Assembly (NCBI RefSeq): GCF_004349055.1
Contig: NZ_SMKX01000006.1
Coordinates: 1 to 64,000, forward strand
From: Kribbella antibiotica
GTDB lineage: Bacteria; Actinomycetota; Actinomycetes; Propionibacteriales; Kribbellaceae
Length of the DNA: 64,000 nucleotides
Direction of reading: 5' to 3'
Shown here: positions 27,664-36,532 of the stretch, one piece after another
How positions within the stretch are numbered: the stretch's first letter is position 1
Layout: every line of letters starts with the position of its first letter
The notes under the pieces: generated by a model
The model's input: only the letters and a program-made list of their open reading frames with translations
Database searches by the model: none
Told to the model about the DNA's origin: nothing
Program-made: the position numbers and the translations under genes

Positions 27664-28941
27664 TCAGACGGTGATCTCGCCGCGAGCAGCTTTGAGGGCG
27701 ATGTCGGTGCGGTGCTGGGAGCCCTTGATGCGGATCTGGCCGACGGCTGCGTAGGCGCGTTGGCGGGCCTCGTCGAGATCCTTGCCGGTGGCGCTGACCG
27801 CGAGTACGCGGCCGCCGGCGGTGACGAGGTCGTCGCCGTCGAGCGCCGTACCGGCATGGAAGACGCGGACGGTGTCGCCCTCGGCCTGGTCGATGCCGGC
27901 GATCGTGTCGCCGCTGCGCGGGTTGACCGGGTACTTCTTGGCAGCCAGTACGACGGCCACCGCGGAGCCGTTCCGCCAGCTCAGCTGGTCGTAGTCGGCC
28001 AGCTTGCCGGTGGCGGCCGCGAGCAGGAGGCCGCCGAGCGGGGTCTTCAGCATCGGCAGCAGGGCCTGGGTTTCCGGGTCGCCGAAGCGGCAGTTGAACT
28101 CGATCACGCGAACACCGCGGGAGGTGAGTGCGAGACCGGCGTACAGGAGGCCACTGAACGGCGTACCGCGGCGGCGCATCTCGTCGACGGTCGGCTGCAG
28201 CACCTTGTCGGTGATCTCGGCAACCATTCCTTCCGGTGCCCAAGGCAACGGTGTGTAGGCGCCCATACCGCCGGTGTTCGGGCCTTCGTCGTTGTCGCCG
28301 AGACGCTTGAAGTCCTGGGCGGGCTGCATCGGCAGGACCGTCGTACCGTCGGTGATCGCGAACAGCGACACCTCGGGACCGTCCAGGAACTCCTCGATCA
28401 GCACCTGCTCACACCCGGCTGCGTGCGCGAGCGCCTCGGCACGGTCCGACGTGACCACGACACCCTTGCCGGCGGCAAGCCCGTCGTCCTTCACCACGTA
28501 CGGCGGCCCGAACGCGTCAATGGCCTCAGCCGCCTGCTCAGGCGTCGTACAGACGTAGGCCCGGCTGGTCGGCACGCTCGCGGCGGCCATCACGTCCTTG
28601 GCGAACGCCTTCGACCCCTCGAGCTGGGCAGCGTCCTTGGACGGCCCGAAAACGGGGATCCCGGCGTCGCGGAGCGGATCGGCCAGCCCGGCGACCAGCG
28701 GCGCCTCCGGACCGACGACGGCCAGATCGACCCCGATCTCGGTCGCCAGCGCGACCACCGCGGCATGGTCCGAAACATCCACCGGGCGGCAAACAATCGT
28801 CTGCCCGTCGTACGCCGGATGCAAGGCGGCAATGCCAGGGTTTCCCGGGGCCGCCACCACCTGCTCGACATCCGCATCCTGGGCCAAAGCCCACACCAGA
28901 GCGTGCTCGCGGCCACCCGAACCGATCACCAAGACCTTCAC
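27664..28941 (-). CDS. purD: Phosphoribosylamine-glycine ligase
   Basis: This 425-residue GAR synthetase begins with the PurD N-domain (MKVLVIGSGGREHALVWAL, VGPEAPLVAGL). It has an ATP-grasp core (VVKDDGLAAGKGVVV, LIEEFLDGPEVSLFAI, NTGGMGAY) and the signature RFGDPETQALLP. Length and motifs are normal. It is the first gene of purD-purB. The 76-bp space upstream is shared with the divergent sugar-phosphate transporter operon. Confidence 0.97.
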   Translation of the reverse strand: MKVLVIGSGGREHALVWALAQDADVEQVVAAPGNPGIAALHPAYDGQTIVCRPVDVSDHAAVVALATEIGVDLAVVGPEAPLVAGLADPLRDAGIPVFGPSKDAAQLEGSKAFAKDVMAAASVPTSRAYVCTTPEQAAEAIDAFGPPYVVKDDGLAAGKGVVVTSDRAEALAHAAGCEQVLIEEFLDGPEVSLFAITDGTTVLPMQPAQDFKRLGDNDEGPNTGGMGAYTPLPWAPEGMVAEITDKVLQPTVDEMRRRGTPFSGLLYAGLALTSRGVRVIEFNCRFGDPETQALLPMLKTPLGGLLLAAATGKLADYDQLSWRNGSAVAVVLAAKKYPVNPRSGDTIAGIDQAEGDTVRVFHAGTALDGDDLVTAGGRVLAVSATGKDLDEARQRAYAAVGQIRIKGSQHRTDIALKAARGEITV

Positions 28942-29017
28942 GGGCGCTCAGCCTAGCGTGCCCTGGACCTCTCGGCCCCGGGCGGTGCAAGACTGCGCTC
29001 TGACTGGAGGTAAACGC

Positions 29018-29926
29018 TTGACTACCCATACCGTATCCGGACGGCGCCCCACGCCCGCATCCCTGCTCTCCTGGCTGATGCTCGTTCCCTGCGTGGTCAT
29101 CTTCGCGCTGTTCATCGTCTGGCCGCTCGGCAAGTCCGTTTCGCTGTCGCTGCACGGTTCCGACCTCTTCGGCCGCCCCGACGCCTTCGTCGGGCTGCAG
29201 CACTACCGCGACATGCTCGGCTCCGCAGAGTTCCGGCACATCCTCTGGGTGACGCTGGCCTTCGTTCTGCTCACCGTGATCCCCGGGGTCCTCGGCGGGC
29301 TGCTCGTCGTCCTGCTGCTCGAACAGCACATCAAGGGCATCCGGATCTTCCGGACCGCGTTCGCGCTGCCGTTCGCGTTCTCGGTGGCCAGCGCGTCGGT
29401 CATCTTCGCCACCATCTACAACCCGGCGATCGGGCTGGCCAACGGCATCCTCGGCAAGTTCGGGGTGGATCGGATCGGCTGGCTGACCGACCCGTCGTGG
29501 GCGCTGATCAGCGTCGCGATCACGACGGTCTGGATGAGCATCGGCTACAACGTGCTCGTCCTGTCGGCCGGTATCGGTGCGATCCCGGACGAGATCAACG
29601 AGGCCGCGACTCTGGACGGCGCCGGCGGCTGGCGGGCCGCCCGGTTCATCACCGTGCCGATGCTTGGTCCGCAGCTGTTCTTCCTGGTCGTCATCTCGAC
29701 GATCCAGTCGCTGCAGAGCTTCGGCCAGATCAAGATCCTGACGCCCGAGGGCGGGCCGGAGCAGTCGACCAAGACCTTGGTCTACTCGATCTACCACACC
29801 GCCTTCGCGAACAACGCCAGCGATTTCGGCGCCGCGTCGGCCCAGGCGATCGTGCTGTTCGTGATCCTGCTGATCTGCACGGGGATCCAGTTCGGCGTCC
29901 TCGAGAGGCGGGTGCACTACAAGTGA
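29018..29926 (+). CDS. Sugar-phosphate ABC transporter permease, UgpA-like
   Basis: This 302-residue inner-membrane permease has six helices and the EAA coupling motif EINEAATLDGAGGWRAARFITVPML. Its C-terminal ERRVHYK resembles UgpA. The start is an unusual TTG at 29018 with a perfect GGAGGT six bases upstream (29006-29011); earlier in-frame starts lie in the purD-antisense region. It overlaps the next permease as GTGA. With its two partners it forms an importer for glycerol-3-phosphate or a glycerophosphodiester, judging from family resemblance. Confidence 0.88.
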   Translation: MTTHTVSGRRPTPASLLSWLMLVPCVVIFALFIVWPLGKSVSLSLHGSDLFGRPDAFVGLQHYRDMLGSAEFRHILWVTLAFVLLTVIPGVLGGLLVVLLLEQHIKGIRIFRTAFALPFAFSVASASVIFATIYNPAIGLANGILGKFGVDRIGWLTDPSWALISVAITTVWMSIGYNVLVLSAGIGAIPDEINEAATLDGAGGWRAARFITVPMLGPQLFFLVVISTIQSLQSFGQIKILTPEGGPEQSTKTLVYSIYHTAFANNASDFGAASAQAIVLFVILLICTGIQFGVLERRVHYK

Positions 29927-30774
29927 GACAACTGACGGCCGGACGCGTGGTCACCTACGCCGTCCTGATCCTCGCCGCACTCGCGGTGATCTTCCCCGTG
30001 TACTACGTGATCGCGGGCTCGGTCATGTCCCCCGGCCAGATCTCGTCATACCCGCCGGATCTGTTCCCGCACGGGCTGTTCACCGGCAACTACGAAGGCG
30101 CGACACACTCGGGGACGCCGATCGGGCAGCAGTACCTGAACTCGATCCTGCAGACCTCGGTCATCACGCTGTCGCAGCTGATCACCAGCGTGCTCGCGGC
30201 GTACGCGTTCGTCTTCATGAAGATGTGGGGCCGGACGGTGCTGTTCGGGCTGTTCCTGGCCACGCTGATGGTTCCCTGGGAATCGATCGTGCTGCCGAAC
30301 TACCTGACGATCACCGGCTGGTCGATCGGTGGCGAGCGCCTGACCGCGTCGCACGCCGGGACCATGCTCGCGCTGGTCCTGCCGTTCCTGGCGAACGCGT
30401 TCGGGGTGTTCCTGCTTAGGCAGTCGTTCCTGCAGTTCCCGCTGGAGTTGCGGGACGCGGCGACGATCGACGGCGCCGGGCACTGGCGGTTCCTGACCCG
30501 CATCCTGATGCCGCTGAACAAACCGGCTCTGATGGCAGTCAGCCTGTACGTCTTCCTGGCCGCCTGGAACCAGTTCTTCTGGCCGCTGCTGATCGGCGAC
30601 TCGGCATCCCGCCGGACGCTGCAGATCGGGATCAGCCAGCTCAACGACGCGGAGGCCGCCGACCCGGGACTCATCCTGGCCGGCGTCACGCTGTCGATCC
30701 TGCCCACCCTGGCCATCGTGATCTTCGGCCAGCGCTTCATCGTCCGCGGCCTGACCGCGGGCGCGATCCGTTGA
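29923..30774 (+). CDS. Sugar-phosphate ABC transporter permease, UgpE-like
   Basis: From GTG 29923, overlapping the previous stop as GTGA, the product has 283 residues. It has six transmembrane helices and the EAA motif ELRDAATIDGAGHWRFLTRILMPLNKPAL. The N-terminal PVYYVIAGSVMSPGQI and PPDLFP segments are typical of UgpE/MalG partners. The gene for the binding protein starts 23 nt later. No ATPase lies nearby, so a shared MsiK/UgpC-type ATPase encoded elsewhere probably energises the system. Confidence 0.88.
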   Translation: MRQLTAGRVVTYAVLILAALAVIFPVYYVIAGSVMSPGQISSYPPDLFPHGLFTGNYEGATHSGTPIGQQYLNSILQTSVITLSQLITSVLAAYAFVFMKMWGRTVLFGLFLATLMVPWESIVLPNYLTITGWSIGGERLTASHAGTMLALVLPFLANAFGVFLLRQSFLQFPLELRDAATIDGAGHWRFLTRILMPLNKPALMAVSLYVFLAAWNQFFWPLLIGDSASRRTLQIGISQLNDAEAADPGLILAGVTLSILPTLAIVIFGQRFIVRGLTAGAIR

Positions 30775-30797
30775 TGTACTCGAGAGAGGTTCCTGTG

Positions 30798-32198
30798 ATG
30801 CGTTCAATCCGACGTACGGCATCCGCGGTGTCGGTCCTGGCCGCACTGGCGCTGATTGCGGCCGGCTGTGGCGGCAGCGACACGAAGGGCGACTCCGCCG
30901 GCTCGGTGGACGCCCCCGACGCGAGCGCGCTCGACAGCGCGACCGGCGTCACGAAGGTCACCTTCTGGCACGGCATGAAGGGCGCCAACGGGACGGCGGT
31001 CGACAAGCTGGTCGCGGCGTTCAACGAGGCCAACAAGGGCAAGATCGAGGTCACCCCGGTCTACCAGGGTGACTACGACGAGACGATCACGAAGTACAAG
31101 ACGTCGGTGCAGCAGGGCAACACGCCCTCGGTCGTCCAGATCTACGACATCGGCTCGCGGTTCATGATCGACTCCAAGCAGACGGTCGCGATCCAGAAGT
31201 TCGCTGACAAGGACGGCTACACGCTGGACTCGATCGAGCCGAACATCGCGAACTACTACTCGATCGACGGCAAGTTGAACTCGATGCCGTTCAACACCTC
31301 GATGCCCTTGCTGTACATCAACAAGGAAGCCTTCGTGAAGGCCGGCCTCGACCCCGCGAAGCCGCCGGCGAACCTGGACGAGATCATGGCGGCGGCGAAG
31401 AAGCTGACCGTCAAAGAGGGTGGCAAGACCGTTCAGTACGGCTTCAACGCGGCCATCTACGGCTGGTTCGTCGAGCAGCTGATCGCGCAGTCCGGGACGA
31501 CCTACTGCGACAACGAGAACGGCCGCAAGGACCTCGCCTCGCAGGTGGACTTCGCCGGTGAGCAAGGCGTGAAGATCGCCACCTGGTACCAGGAGATGGT
31601 CAAGCAGGGTCTGATGCCGAACACCGGCAAGAAGACCGACGACGCCCAGGCCGTCTTCAAGTCCGGTACGTCGGCCATGCACCTGGAGTCGACCGGCTCC
31701 CTGCGCGGCTACATCGACGCGGCGAAGGGCAAGTTCACCGTGATGACCGCGCCGTTCCCGCACCTGAGCGCGACCGACACCGGTGGCCCGATCATCGGTG
31801 GCGCCTCACTGTGGGTCGACGGCCCCGGCCACTCCGACGCCGAGAAGCGCGCCTCCTGGGAGTTCGTGAAGTTCGCCTCCACCCCCGAGCAGCAGGCGCT
31901 GTGGCACACCGGGACCGGCTACTTCCCGATCAACTCCAAGGCCCTCGACCTCCCGGCCGACAAGGCCTGGGTCGCGCAGTACCCGCAGTTCACCACCGCC
32001 ATCACCCAGCTCCACAACACCAAGCCGACCAACGCCTCCTCCGGCTGCATCCTCGGCGTCATGCCGCAGGCCCGCAAGGCGGCTGAGGACGGTCTTGAGA
32101 AGGCAGTCCTGGGAACCGACCCGGCCACGGCCATGAAGGCCGCCGCCGAATCCATCAAGCCCCAGATCGACACCTACAACAAGGCAGTCAAGAAGTAA
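30798..32198 (+). CDS. Extracellular sugar-phosphate-binding lipoprotein, UgpB-like
   Basis: The 466-residue precursor has a lipoprotein signal with lipobox IAAGC (Cys24). The mature part matches UgpB: VTFWHGMKGANGTAVDKLV, then TPSVVQIYDIGSRFMID and NTSMPLLYINKEAF. UgpB proteins bind sn-glycerol-3-phosphate or glycerophosphocholine. ATG 30798 has AGAGGT about seven bases upstream; an in-frame ATG at 30771 overlaps the permease end and is less likely. It is last in the operon and ends at a strong bidirectional hairpin. Confidence 0.88.
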   Translation: MRSIRRTASAVSVLAALALIAAGCGGSDTKGDSAGSVDAPDASALDSATGVTKVTFWHGMKGANGTAVDKLVAAFNEANKGKIEVTPVYQGDYDETITKYKTSVQQGNTPSVVQIYDIGSRFMIDSKQTVAIQKFADKDGYTLDSIEPNIANYYSIDGKLNSMPFNTSMPLLYINKEAFVKAGLDPAKPPANLDEIMAAAKKLTVKEGGKTVQYGFNAAIYGWFVEQLIAQSGTTYCDNENGRKDLASQVDFAGEQGVKIATWYQEMVKQGLMPNTGKKTDDAQAVFKSGTSAMHLESTGSLRGYIDAAKGKFTVMTAPFPHLSATDTGGPIIGGASLWVDGPGHSDAEKRASWEFVKFASTPEQQALWHTGTGYFPINSKALDLPADKAWVAQYPQFTTAITQLHNTKPTNASSGCILGVMPQARKAAEDGLEKAVLGTDPATAMKAAAESIKPQIDTYNKAVKK

Positions 32199-32207
32199 CT
32201 CGTACTG

Positions 32208-32256
32208 CGCCGACGCCCGTTGCTACTAGTAGTGCCAGTAGTAGCGGGCGTCGGCG
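32208..32256. terminator. Bidirectional terminator hairpin
   Basis: CGCCGACGCCCG (32208-32219) and CGGGCGTCGGCG (32245-32256) form a perfect 12-bp stem with inner CTACT/AGTAG pairing. It lies between converging genes. Its right arm is also the last codons of the secreted-protein gene on the minus strand. Confidence 0.75.
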
Positions 32257-32942
32257 TTCCAGTTCACGGGGACCGTGGTGCGGTTGGTGAAGGCCATGCC
32301 TTGGCCTTTGGCAAGCTCCAGGGTGCGGGAGAGCTGGAGGGCATAGGCGTGGTTGTTGTCGTCCCACCACTCCTCGAACTGAGTGATGCAGGTCTGACCG
32401 GTGAAGTACGGGTTGGAGCAGTCGTGCGGGGGCGACCACTTCTGCAGGTGGCGGAAGTTGACCGTCGTGGAGCCGTTCGGGGGCTTGATGGTGCCAGTGG
32501 CGTCGAGGCAGTAGCCCGTCGCGGGGATGTTCCACTTCACGTAGTGCTGGCGGCCGTTCGACGACGGGATCGGTGTGAGGTTGTTGCAGTTGGCATCGCC
32601 GATCTTCTCGGACGTGACGCGCTGGATCTGCGTGAGCGGGCGGCCGGCGCCGTCGTTGTAGCCGTCGAGCAGGACCCAGTCGCCGTCGTGGATGAAGCGC
32701 TCGGCCGATTTCGGCGGCCAGGTCTTCGGGTCGCCCCACGAGATGTCGGACTCGGTTGCGCTCAGCGGGGTCCAGGCCCACTGGCCGGCCGCGGAACCAC
32801 CGGCCCAGTACTGGCCGGCTGACTTCTCGAACATCAGCGAGTACTCGCCGTAATTCGGCCCGGCGGCGTGCGCCGTACCGGTACCGGCCATGGTCAGTGC
32901 AACTGCCGCGAACGTCGCCAGAAGTTTTCTCCGCATGGCCAT
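32226..32942 (-). CDS. Secreted protein of unknown function
   Basis: The 238-residue product has a Sec signal (MAMRRKLLATFAAVALTMAG, cleavage after TAHA near residue 26). The mature domain is rich in Trp, Tyr and Asn and has four cysteines (ANCN, GYCL, HDCS, QTCI). It looks like a folded extracellular domain, but I recognise no family. ATG 32942 or 32936 (MAMRRK/MRRK) starts the signal; the open frame beyond runs into the neighbouring gene. The last codons form one arm of the terminator shared with the converging transporter operon. Confidence 0.7.
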   Translation of the reverse strand: MAMRRKLLATFAAVALTMAGTGTAHAAGPNYGEYSLMFEKSAGQYWAGGSAAGQWAWTPLSATESDISWGDPKTWPPKSAERFIHDGDWVLLDGYNDGAGRPLTQIQRVTSEKIGDANCNNLTPIPSSNGRQHYVKWNIPATGYCLDATGTIKPPNGSTTVNFRHLQKWSPPHDCSNPYFTGQTCITQFEEWWDDNNHAYALQLSRTLELAKGQGMAFTNRTTVPVNWNADARYYWHY

Positions 32943-32947
32943 CGAGA

Positions 32948-33409
32948 CTAGTGCGGTCCGGGTGCAGGCGCGGACCCCTTCGATTCTCCTCGAAAGAACG
33001 CCCTCGACGCGCGCGGCGCCCACAGCAGGACGACCAGCGCGACCTCGACCAGCCCGACCACCGGGATCACGGCGTGGAACATCGGGGACGACGACCACGA
33101 CACGAAGCCGAACACCACCGACAGCACCTGCGAGACGGTCGCCAACCGGCGGACCCACGGCAGACCGGTCGGCAGCTTCACGATCAGCCACAGCGCCAGA
33201 GCCAACAGCAGAACGTGGAACACGACCGCCGAGCCGACGGCCACGTCGACCGCCTTGCCCAGCTCGACCGGGCCGAGCTCGGGCGACCCCTCCGCGATCG
33301 TCGTCCGCAGGTCAGCGCGGGCGGCCCACATCACGATCGGCACGATCAGATGGCTGAGCGCAACCAGTCCGAGCAGCCCGCGCGCCCACTGCACCGGCCG
33401 GGGCGTCAT
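32948..33409 (-). CDS. Four-helix membrane protein
   Basis: This 153-residue protein has four transmembrane helices (near residues 10-28, 58-80, 88-108, 112-130) and a polar tail rich in Pro and Ser. It overlaps the MarR gene by 4 nt and lies downstream of it, so it is co-expressed and probably controlled by that regulator. No family is recognised. Confidence 0.65.
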   Translation of the reverse strand: MTPRPVQWARGLLGLVALSHLIVPIVMWAARADLRTTIAEGSPELGPVELGKAVDVAVGSAVVFHVLLLALALWLIVKLPTGLPWVRRLATVSQVLSVVFGFVSWSSSPMFHAVIPVVGLVEVALVVLLWAPRASRAFFRGESKGSAPAPGPH

Positions 33410-33897
33410 GACTGCCCCTGCATAGTACGGCGCCAGCGTGGCCCTGCACCCGGTCTTGTCAGCGGGATATCGGTACGGCGGCGCTCGGCCCAGGTCGTGT
33501 TCAGTCGCTCGATCAGCTCGCGGGCGGCGACCACGTCCTCGTCAGGCCAGTCCGCGATCACGGTGGCGAAGGCCGCCGTACCGGCCTCGACCGTGGCGAC
33601 GGAATCGGCGCGGCCGCTCGCGGTGATCCGCGCCAGGAAGGTGCGGTTGTCGTCGGGGTCGGCCTCGAACTCGATCTGGCCGGCCTGCTCCAGCGCCGCC
33701 AGGTGCCGACTGGTCGACGACGCGGTCAGCCCGAGGTCAGCCGCGATCACGCTCGGCCGGATCGGGCCGCGCACGCCGACAAGCGCCAGGATCCGCACGC
33801 GGGTCAGGTCGAGCCGCCGGGAAATCTGCCGGTGCCCCTCGTCGATCAGGTCCATCACCGCGAGAGCCAACGCCGTACGATCATTTCGTTGCGCCAC
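33406..33897 (-). CDS. MarR-family transcriptional regulator
   Basis: This 163-residue regulator carries the MarR winged helix: LTRVRILALVGVRGPIRPSVIAADLGLTASSTSRHLAALEQAGQIEF, with a wing DPDDNRTFLARIT. The start is GTG 33897. A -35 TTGGAG, 17-bp spacer and -10 TAAAGT end six bases before it, so the message is probably leaderless. An inverted repeat overlaps the start codon, implying autorepression. It is divergent from an alpha/beta hydrolase gene and co-translated with a membrane protein. Confidence 0.88.
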   Translation of the reverse strand: MAQRNDRTALALAVMDLIDEGHRQISRRLDLTRVRILALVGVRGPIRPSVIAADLGLTASSTSRHLAALEQAGQIEFEADPDDNRTFLARITASGRADSVATVEAGTAAFATVIADWPDEDVVAARELIERLNTTWAERRRTDIPLTRPGAGPRWRRTMQGQS

Positions 33898-33932
33898 GAA
33901 ATGACTTTAGCGCCGACTCGCGACATCTCCAA
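33882..33932 (-). promoter_or_regulatory. marR promoter and operator
   Basis: On the minus strand TTGGAG (33932-33927), a 17-bp gap and TAAAGT (33909-33904) form a promoter. CATTTCGT (33882-33889) and ACGAAATG (33896-33903) form a perfect 8-bp inverted repeat that spans the presumed transcription start and the GTG codon. The site could also affect the divergent hydrolase gene. Confidence 0.65.
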
Positions 33933-33977
33933 GGAACGGCTCTAGGCTCAGACACACCAGCCATCGGAGGAGCACGC

Positions 33978-34826
33978 ATGCCGGAGATCACCCTTCCCGG
34001 AGTCACCCTGACGTACGACGTTCGCGGGAGTCTGACCGATCGCGACCAGCTCGTGCTGCTGCTGATCGGGTGCCCGATGGGCGCGGGTGGATTCGCGACT
34101 CTGGCCTCGCACTTCACCGACCGCACGGTCGTCACCTATGACCCGCGCGGCGTCGAGCGCAGCGTGCGGAGCGACACCGGGGAGCTGAACCCGGAGATCC
34201 ACACGGCCGACCTGATCGCGCTGATCGAGACGCTCGCCGTCGGTCCGGTCGACGTCTTCGCCAGCAGCGGCGGCGCCGTGAACGCGCTGGCCCTGATCAC
34301 CGCCCGGCCCGACCTCGTCAACAAGCTGGTCGCCCACGAGCCCCCGCTGGTCACGCTCGTGCCGGACGCCGAGGCAGCGCAGGCTGCGACCGACGACATC
34401 TACGCGACCTACCAGCGCGATGGACTCGGCGCCGGGATGGCGAAGTTCATCGCGTTCGTCAGCTTCGAAGGCGAGGTCCCCGCCGACTACACCTCCGGCC
34501 CGGCGCCCGACCCCGCCATGTTCGGCCTGCCCGCCGAGGACGACGGCAGCCGGGACGACATCCTGATCGGCCAGAACCTTCGTGGCACGACGTCGTACCA
34601 GCCGGACTTCGAGGCGCTCGCCGCCGTTGCGGACAAGCTCGTGATCGGCGTCGGCGAAGAGTCCGCTCAGCAGCTCGCGGCCCGCGGCGGCCAGGCGGTC
34701 GCGGAGCGGCTCGGTCTCACGCCGGCCGTCTTCCCCAGCAACCACGGCGGCTTCCTCGGCGACGAGTACGGCATGCCTGGCAAGCCCGCCGAGTTCGCGG
34801 TGAAACTGCGCGAGGTCCTCGGCTGA
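33978..34826 (+). CDS. Alpha/beta hydrolase
   Basis: This 282-residue alpha/beta hydrolase has the oxyanion region LLIGCPMGAGGF and the strand-turn TYDPRGVERS. The nucleophile elbow is ASSGG (FASSGGAVNALAL), a variant of GxSxG, and a C-terminal His lies in PSNHGGFL. ATG 33978 has GGAGGAG five bases upstream. It is divergent from MarR and 1 nt before a GNAT gene. The substrate is unknown; actinobacterial relatives include hydrolases of small esters or peroxide-type enzymes. Confidence 0.85.
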   Translation: MPEITLPGVTLTYDVRGSLTDRDQLVLLLIGCPMGAGGFATLASHFTDRTVVTYDPRGVERSVRSDTGELNPEIHTADLIALIETLAVGPVDVFASSGGAVNALALITARPDLVNKLVAHEPPLVTLVPDAEAAQAATDDIYATYQRDGLGAGMAKFIAFVSFEGEVPADYTSGPAPDPAMFGLPAEDDGSRDDILIGQNLRGTTSYQPDFEALAAVADKLVIGVGEESAQQLAARGGQAVAERLGLTPAVFPSNHGGFLGDEYGMPGKPAEFAVKLREVLG

Positions 34827-34827
34827 C

Positions 34828-35379
34828 ATGCCCACGCTGACCACGCCGGCGATCGCCAGTACGACGTTCGCCGGCGCGCAACCTCTGCTCGACAACCTCC
34901 GTCCGTGGCGCCAGACCGACGTACCGGCGGTGCTCGAGGCCTTCGGTAACGCCGAGATCCAGCAATGGCACGTCCTGCGCCTCGACGACGAGGCCGAGGC
35001 CCGTGGCTGGGTCGACCAGTGGGCCCCGCGCTGGTCCGCCGCCGAGGCCGCCTCCTGGGCGATCACGGCAGCGGGCGAGGTCGCCGGGCAAATAGGCCTG
35101 CGCCACATCTCCCTCTCGAACGCCACCGTCGAACTCTCCTACTGGGTGCTCCCCGCCGCCCGCGGCCAGGGCCTGGCGCCCCAAGCCATCGCCACGCTCG
35201 AGCGCTGGTGCTTCGCCCTCGGATTCGAGCGGATCGTCCTCCAGCACTCAACCCGCAACCAGCAGTCCTGCCGAGTCGCCGAGAAGGCCGGCTACGCGCT
35301 GGAAGGCACCCTGCGCAGCGCCTGGCGACTCGCCGACGGCCGCCACGACGCCCACCTGCACGCACGCACCACGCCCTGA
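34828..35379 (+). CDS. GNAT-family N-acetyltransferase (RimJ/RimL type)
   Basis: The 183-residue product has the RimJ-like GNAT fold: LRPWRQTDVPAVLEAF at the start, then VELSYWVLPAARGQGLAPQAI with the acetyl-CoA loop (R/Q-x-x-G-x-A variant ARGQGLA). The C-terminal block NQQSCRVAEKAGYALEGTLR is typical of this group. Members acetylate N-terminal or small-molecule amines. The ATG is 1 nt after the hydrolase stop, so the genes are co-transcribed. Confidence 0.88.
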   Translation: MPTLTTPAIASTTFAGAQPLLDNLRPWRQTDVPAVLEAFGNAEIQQWHVLRLDDEAEARGWVDQWAPRWSAAEAASWAITAAGEVAGQIGLRHISLSNATVELSYWVLPAARGQGLAPQAIATLERWCFALGFERIVLQHSTRNQQSCRVAEKAGYALEGTLRSAWRLADGRHDAHLHARTTP

Positions 35380-35422
35380 CCCGCTGAACCGGGTGGACCA
35401 GGGGTCTGGTTAGCCTGGTGGC

Positions 35423-35794
35423 ATGACTGACAAGCCAGAGATCGACTTTCCCGACGGACCGCCGCCGGCGGATCTCGAGATCACCGACATCACCGAGGGC
35501 GACGGCGCCGAGGCAGTAGCCGGCTCGCGGGTGAACGTGCACTACGTGGGCGTTGCGCACTCCACCGGCGAGGAGTTCGACGCGTCGTACAACCGGGGCG
35601 CGCCGCTGGGCTTCCAGCTCGGCATCGGCCAGGTCATCCAGGGCTGGGACACCGGCGTCCAGGGCATGAAGGTCGGTGGCCGCCGCAAGCTGGTCATCCC
35701 GCCGCACCTGGGCTACGGCGACCGTGGCGCCGGCAGCGCGATCAAGCCGGGCGAGACCCTGATCTTCGTCGTCGACCTGCTGAGCGTCGGCTGA
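35423..35794 (+). CDS. FKBP-type peptidyl-prolyl isomerase
   Basis: This 123-residue cytoplasmic FKBP spans one domain: VNVHYVGVAHSTGEEFDASYNRG, FQLGIGQVIQGWDTGVQGMKVGGRRKLVIPPHLGYGDRG and ETLIFVVDLLSV. The active-site aromatic and Asp residues (Y, F-D, V-I, W, Y) are kept. There is no signal peptide. It speeds proline isomerisation during folding. It ends at a strong terminator. Confidence 0.95.
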   Translation: MTDKPEIDFPDGPPPADLEITDITEGDGAEAVAGSRVNVHYVGVAHSTGEEFDASYNRGAPLGFQLGIGQVIQGWDTGVQGMKVGGRRKLVIPPHLGYGDRGAGSAIKPGETLIFVVDLLSVG

Positions 35795-35809
35795 TCTCAC
35801 TCCTTTGAG

Positions 35810-35846
35810 CCCCCGCGATCGGTCACACTGACCAGGATCGCGGGGG
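35810..35846 (+). terminator. Rho-independent terminator after FKBP gene
   Basis: CCCCCGCGATC (35810-35820) pairs with GATCGCGGGGG (35836-35846). An inner GGTCA/TGACC extension leaves a 3-nt loop, and TTCTT follows. Confidence 0.85.
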
Positions 35847-35901
35847 TTCTTCGCGTAGATGTACTCATCCGCGTCGCCCAGCGGTCGGTTTGACTGAGAG
35901 C

Positions 35902-36525
35902 ATGACGACGATGGTTGCTCCGCCGACAGCACCGGACACCCGCACCAGCCGGGTCCGGTACGCCGCTCTGATCGCGAAGGTACTGCTCTTCGCCTTGTTG
36001 CTGACGGCCCTCATCTGGCCCGACCTGAGCGGGATCAAGGGCAAGGCCTCCGGGGCGCGCCTGGTCGTCTACCCGCTCGGCGCCATGGTGCTGCCGCTCT
36101 GGTGGTGGGCCTACGGCCGCACCCGCAGCAAGCTGCACCACGCCTTCCCCTGGCCCGCCGACCTGCTGCTGACGCTGCCGTGGCTGATCGACCTGCTCGG
36201 CAACCGCCTGAACCTGTTCGACACCGTCACCTGGTGGGACGACGCCATGCACTTCGTCCTCTGGGGCTTCCTCACCGCCGGCGCCCTGCTCGCCTTCGCT
36301 CCGCGCAACCTCTCCCTCGCCGTCACCGCCTTCGTAGCCCTCGGCTTCGGCACCACCGCCGCCGTCATCTGGGAACTCGGCGAATACGTCGCCTTCGTCC
36401 GCCACTCCCCCGAACTCCAGTCGGCCTACACCGACACCCTCGGCGACCTGGCCCTAGGCACCCTCGGCGCCCTGCTAGCAGGCCTCCTCCTCCACCGCCT
36501 AGCCTTCCGCCCCAAAGCCAACTAA
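35902..36525 (+). CDS. DUF2238/YjdF-like membrane protein
   Basis: From ATG 35902 the product has 207 residues with six transmembrane helices. The conserved WWDDAMHFVLWG, WELGEYVAF and YTDTLGDLALGTLGAL segments, with polar Asp/His/Glu residues in helices, match the DUF2238/YjdF family. An in-frame TTG at 35890 is an alternative start. Function is unknown; the buried Asp, His and Glu residues suggest a metal site or proton pathway. Confidence 0.75.
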   Translation: MTTMVAPPTAPDTRTSRVRYAALIAKVLLFALLLTALIWPDLSGIKGKASGARLVVYPLGAMVLPLWWWAYGRTRSKLHHAFPWPADLLLTLPWLIDLLGNRLNLFDTVTWWDDAMHFVLWGFLTAGALLAFAPRNLSLAVTAFVALGFGTTAAVIWELGEYVAFVRHSPELQSAYTDTLGDLALGTLGALLAGLLLHRLAFRPKAN

Positions 36526-36532
36526 CCGCGCT

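Noticed and set aside
25851-27674. A 607-codon open frame on the plus strand opposite purB
   Set aside because: Antisense shadow of purB and two small membrane genes; low-complexity Arg/Gln/His composition.
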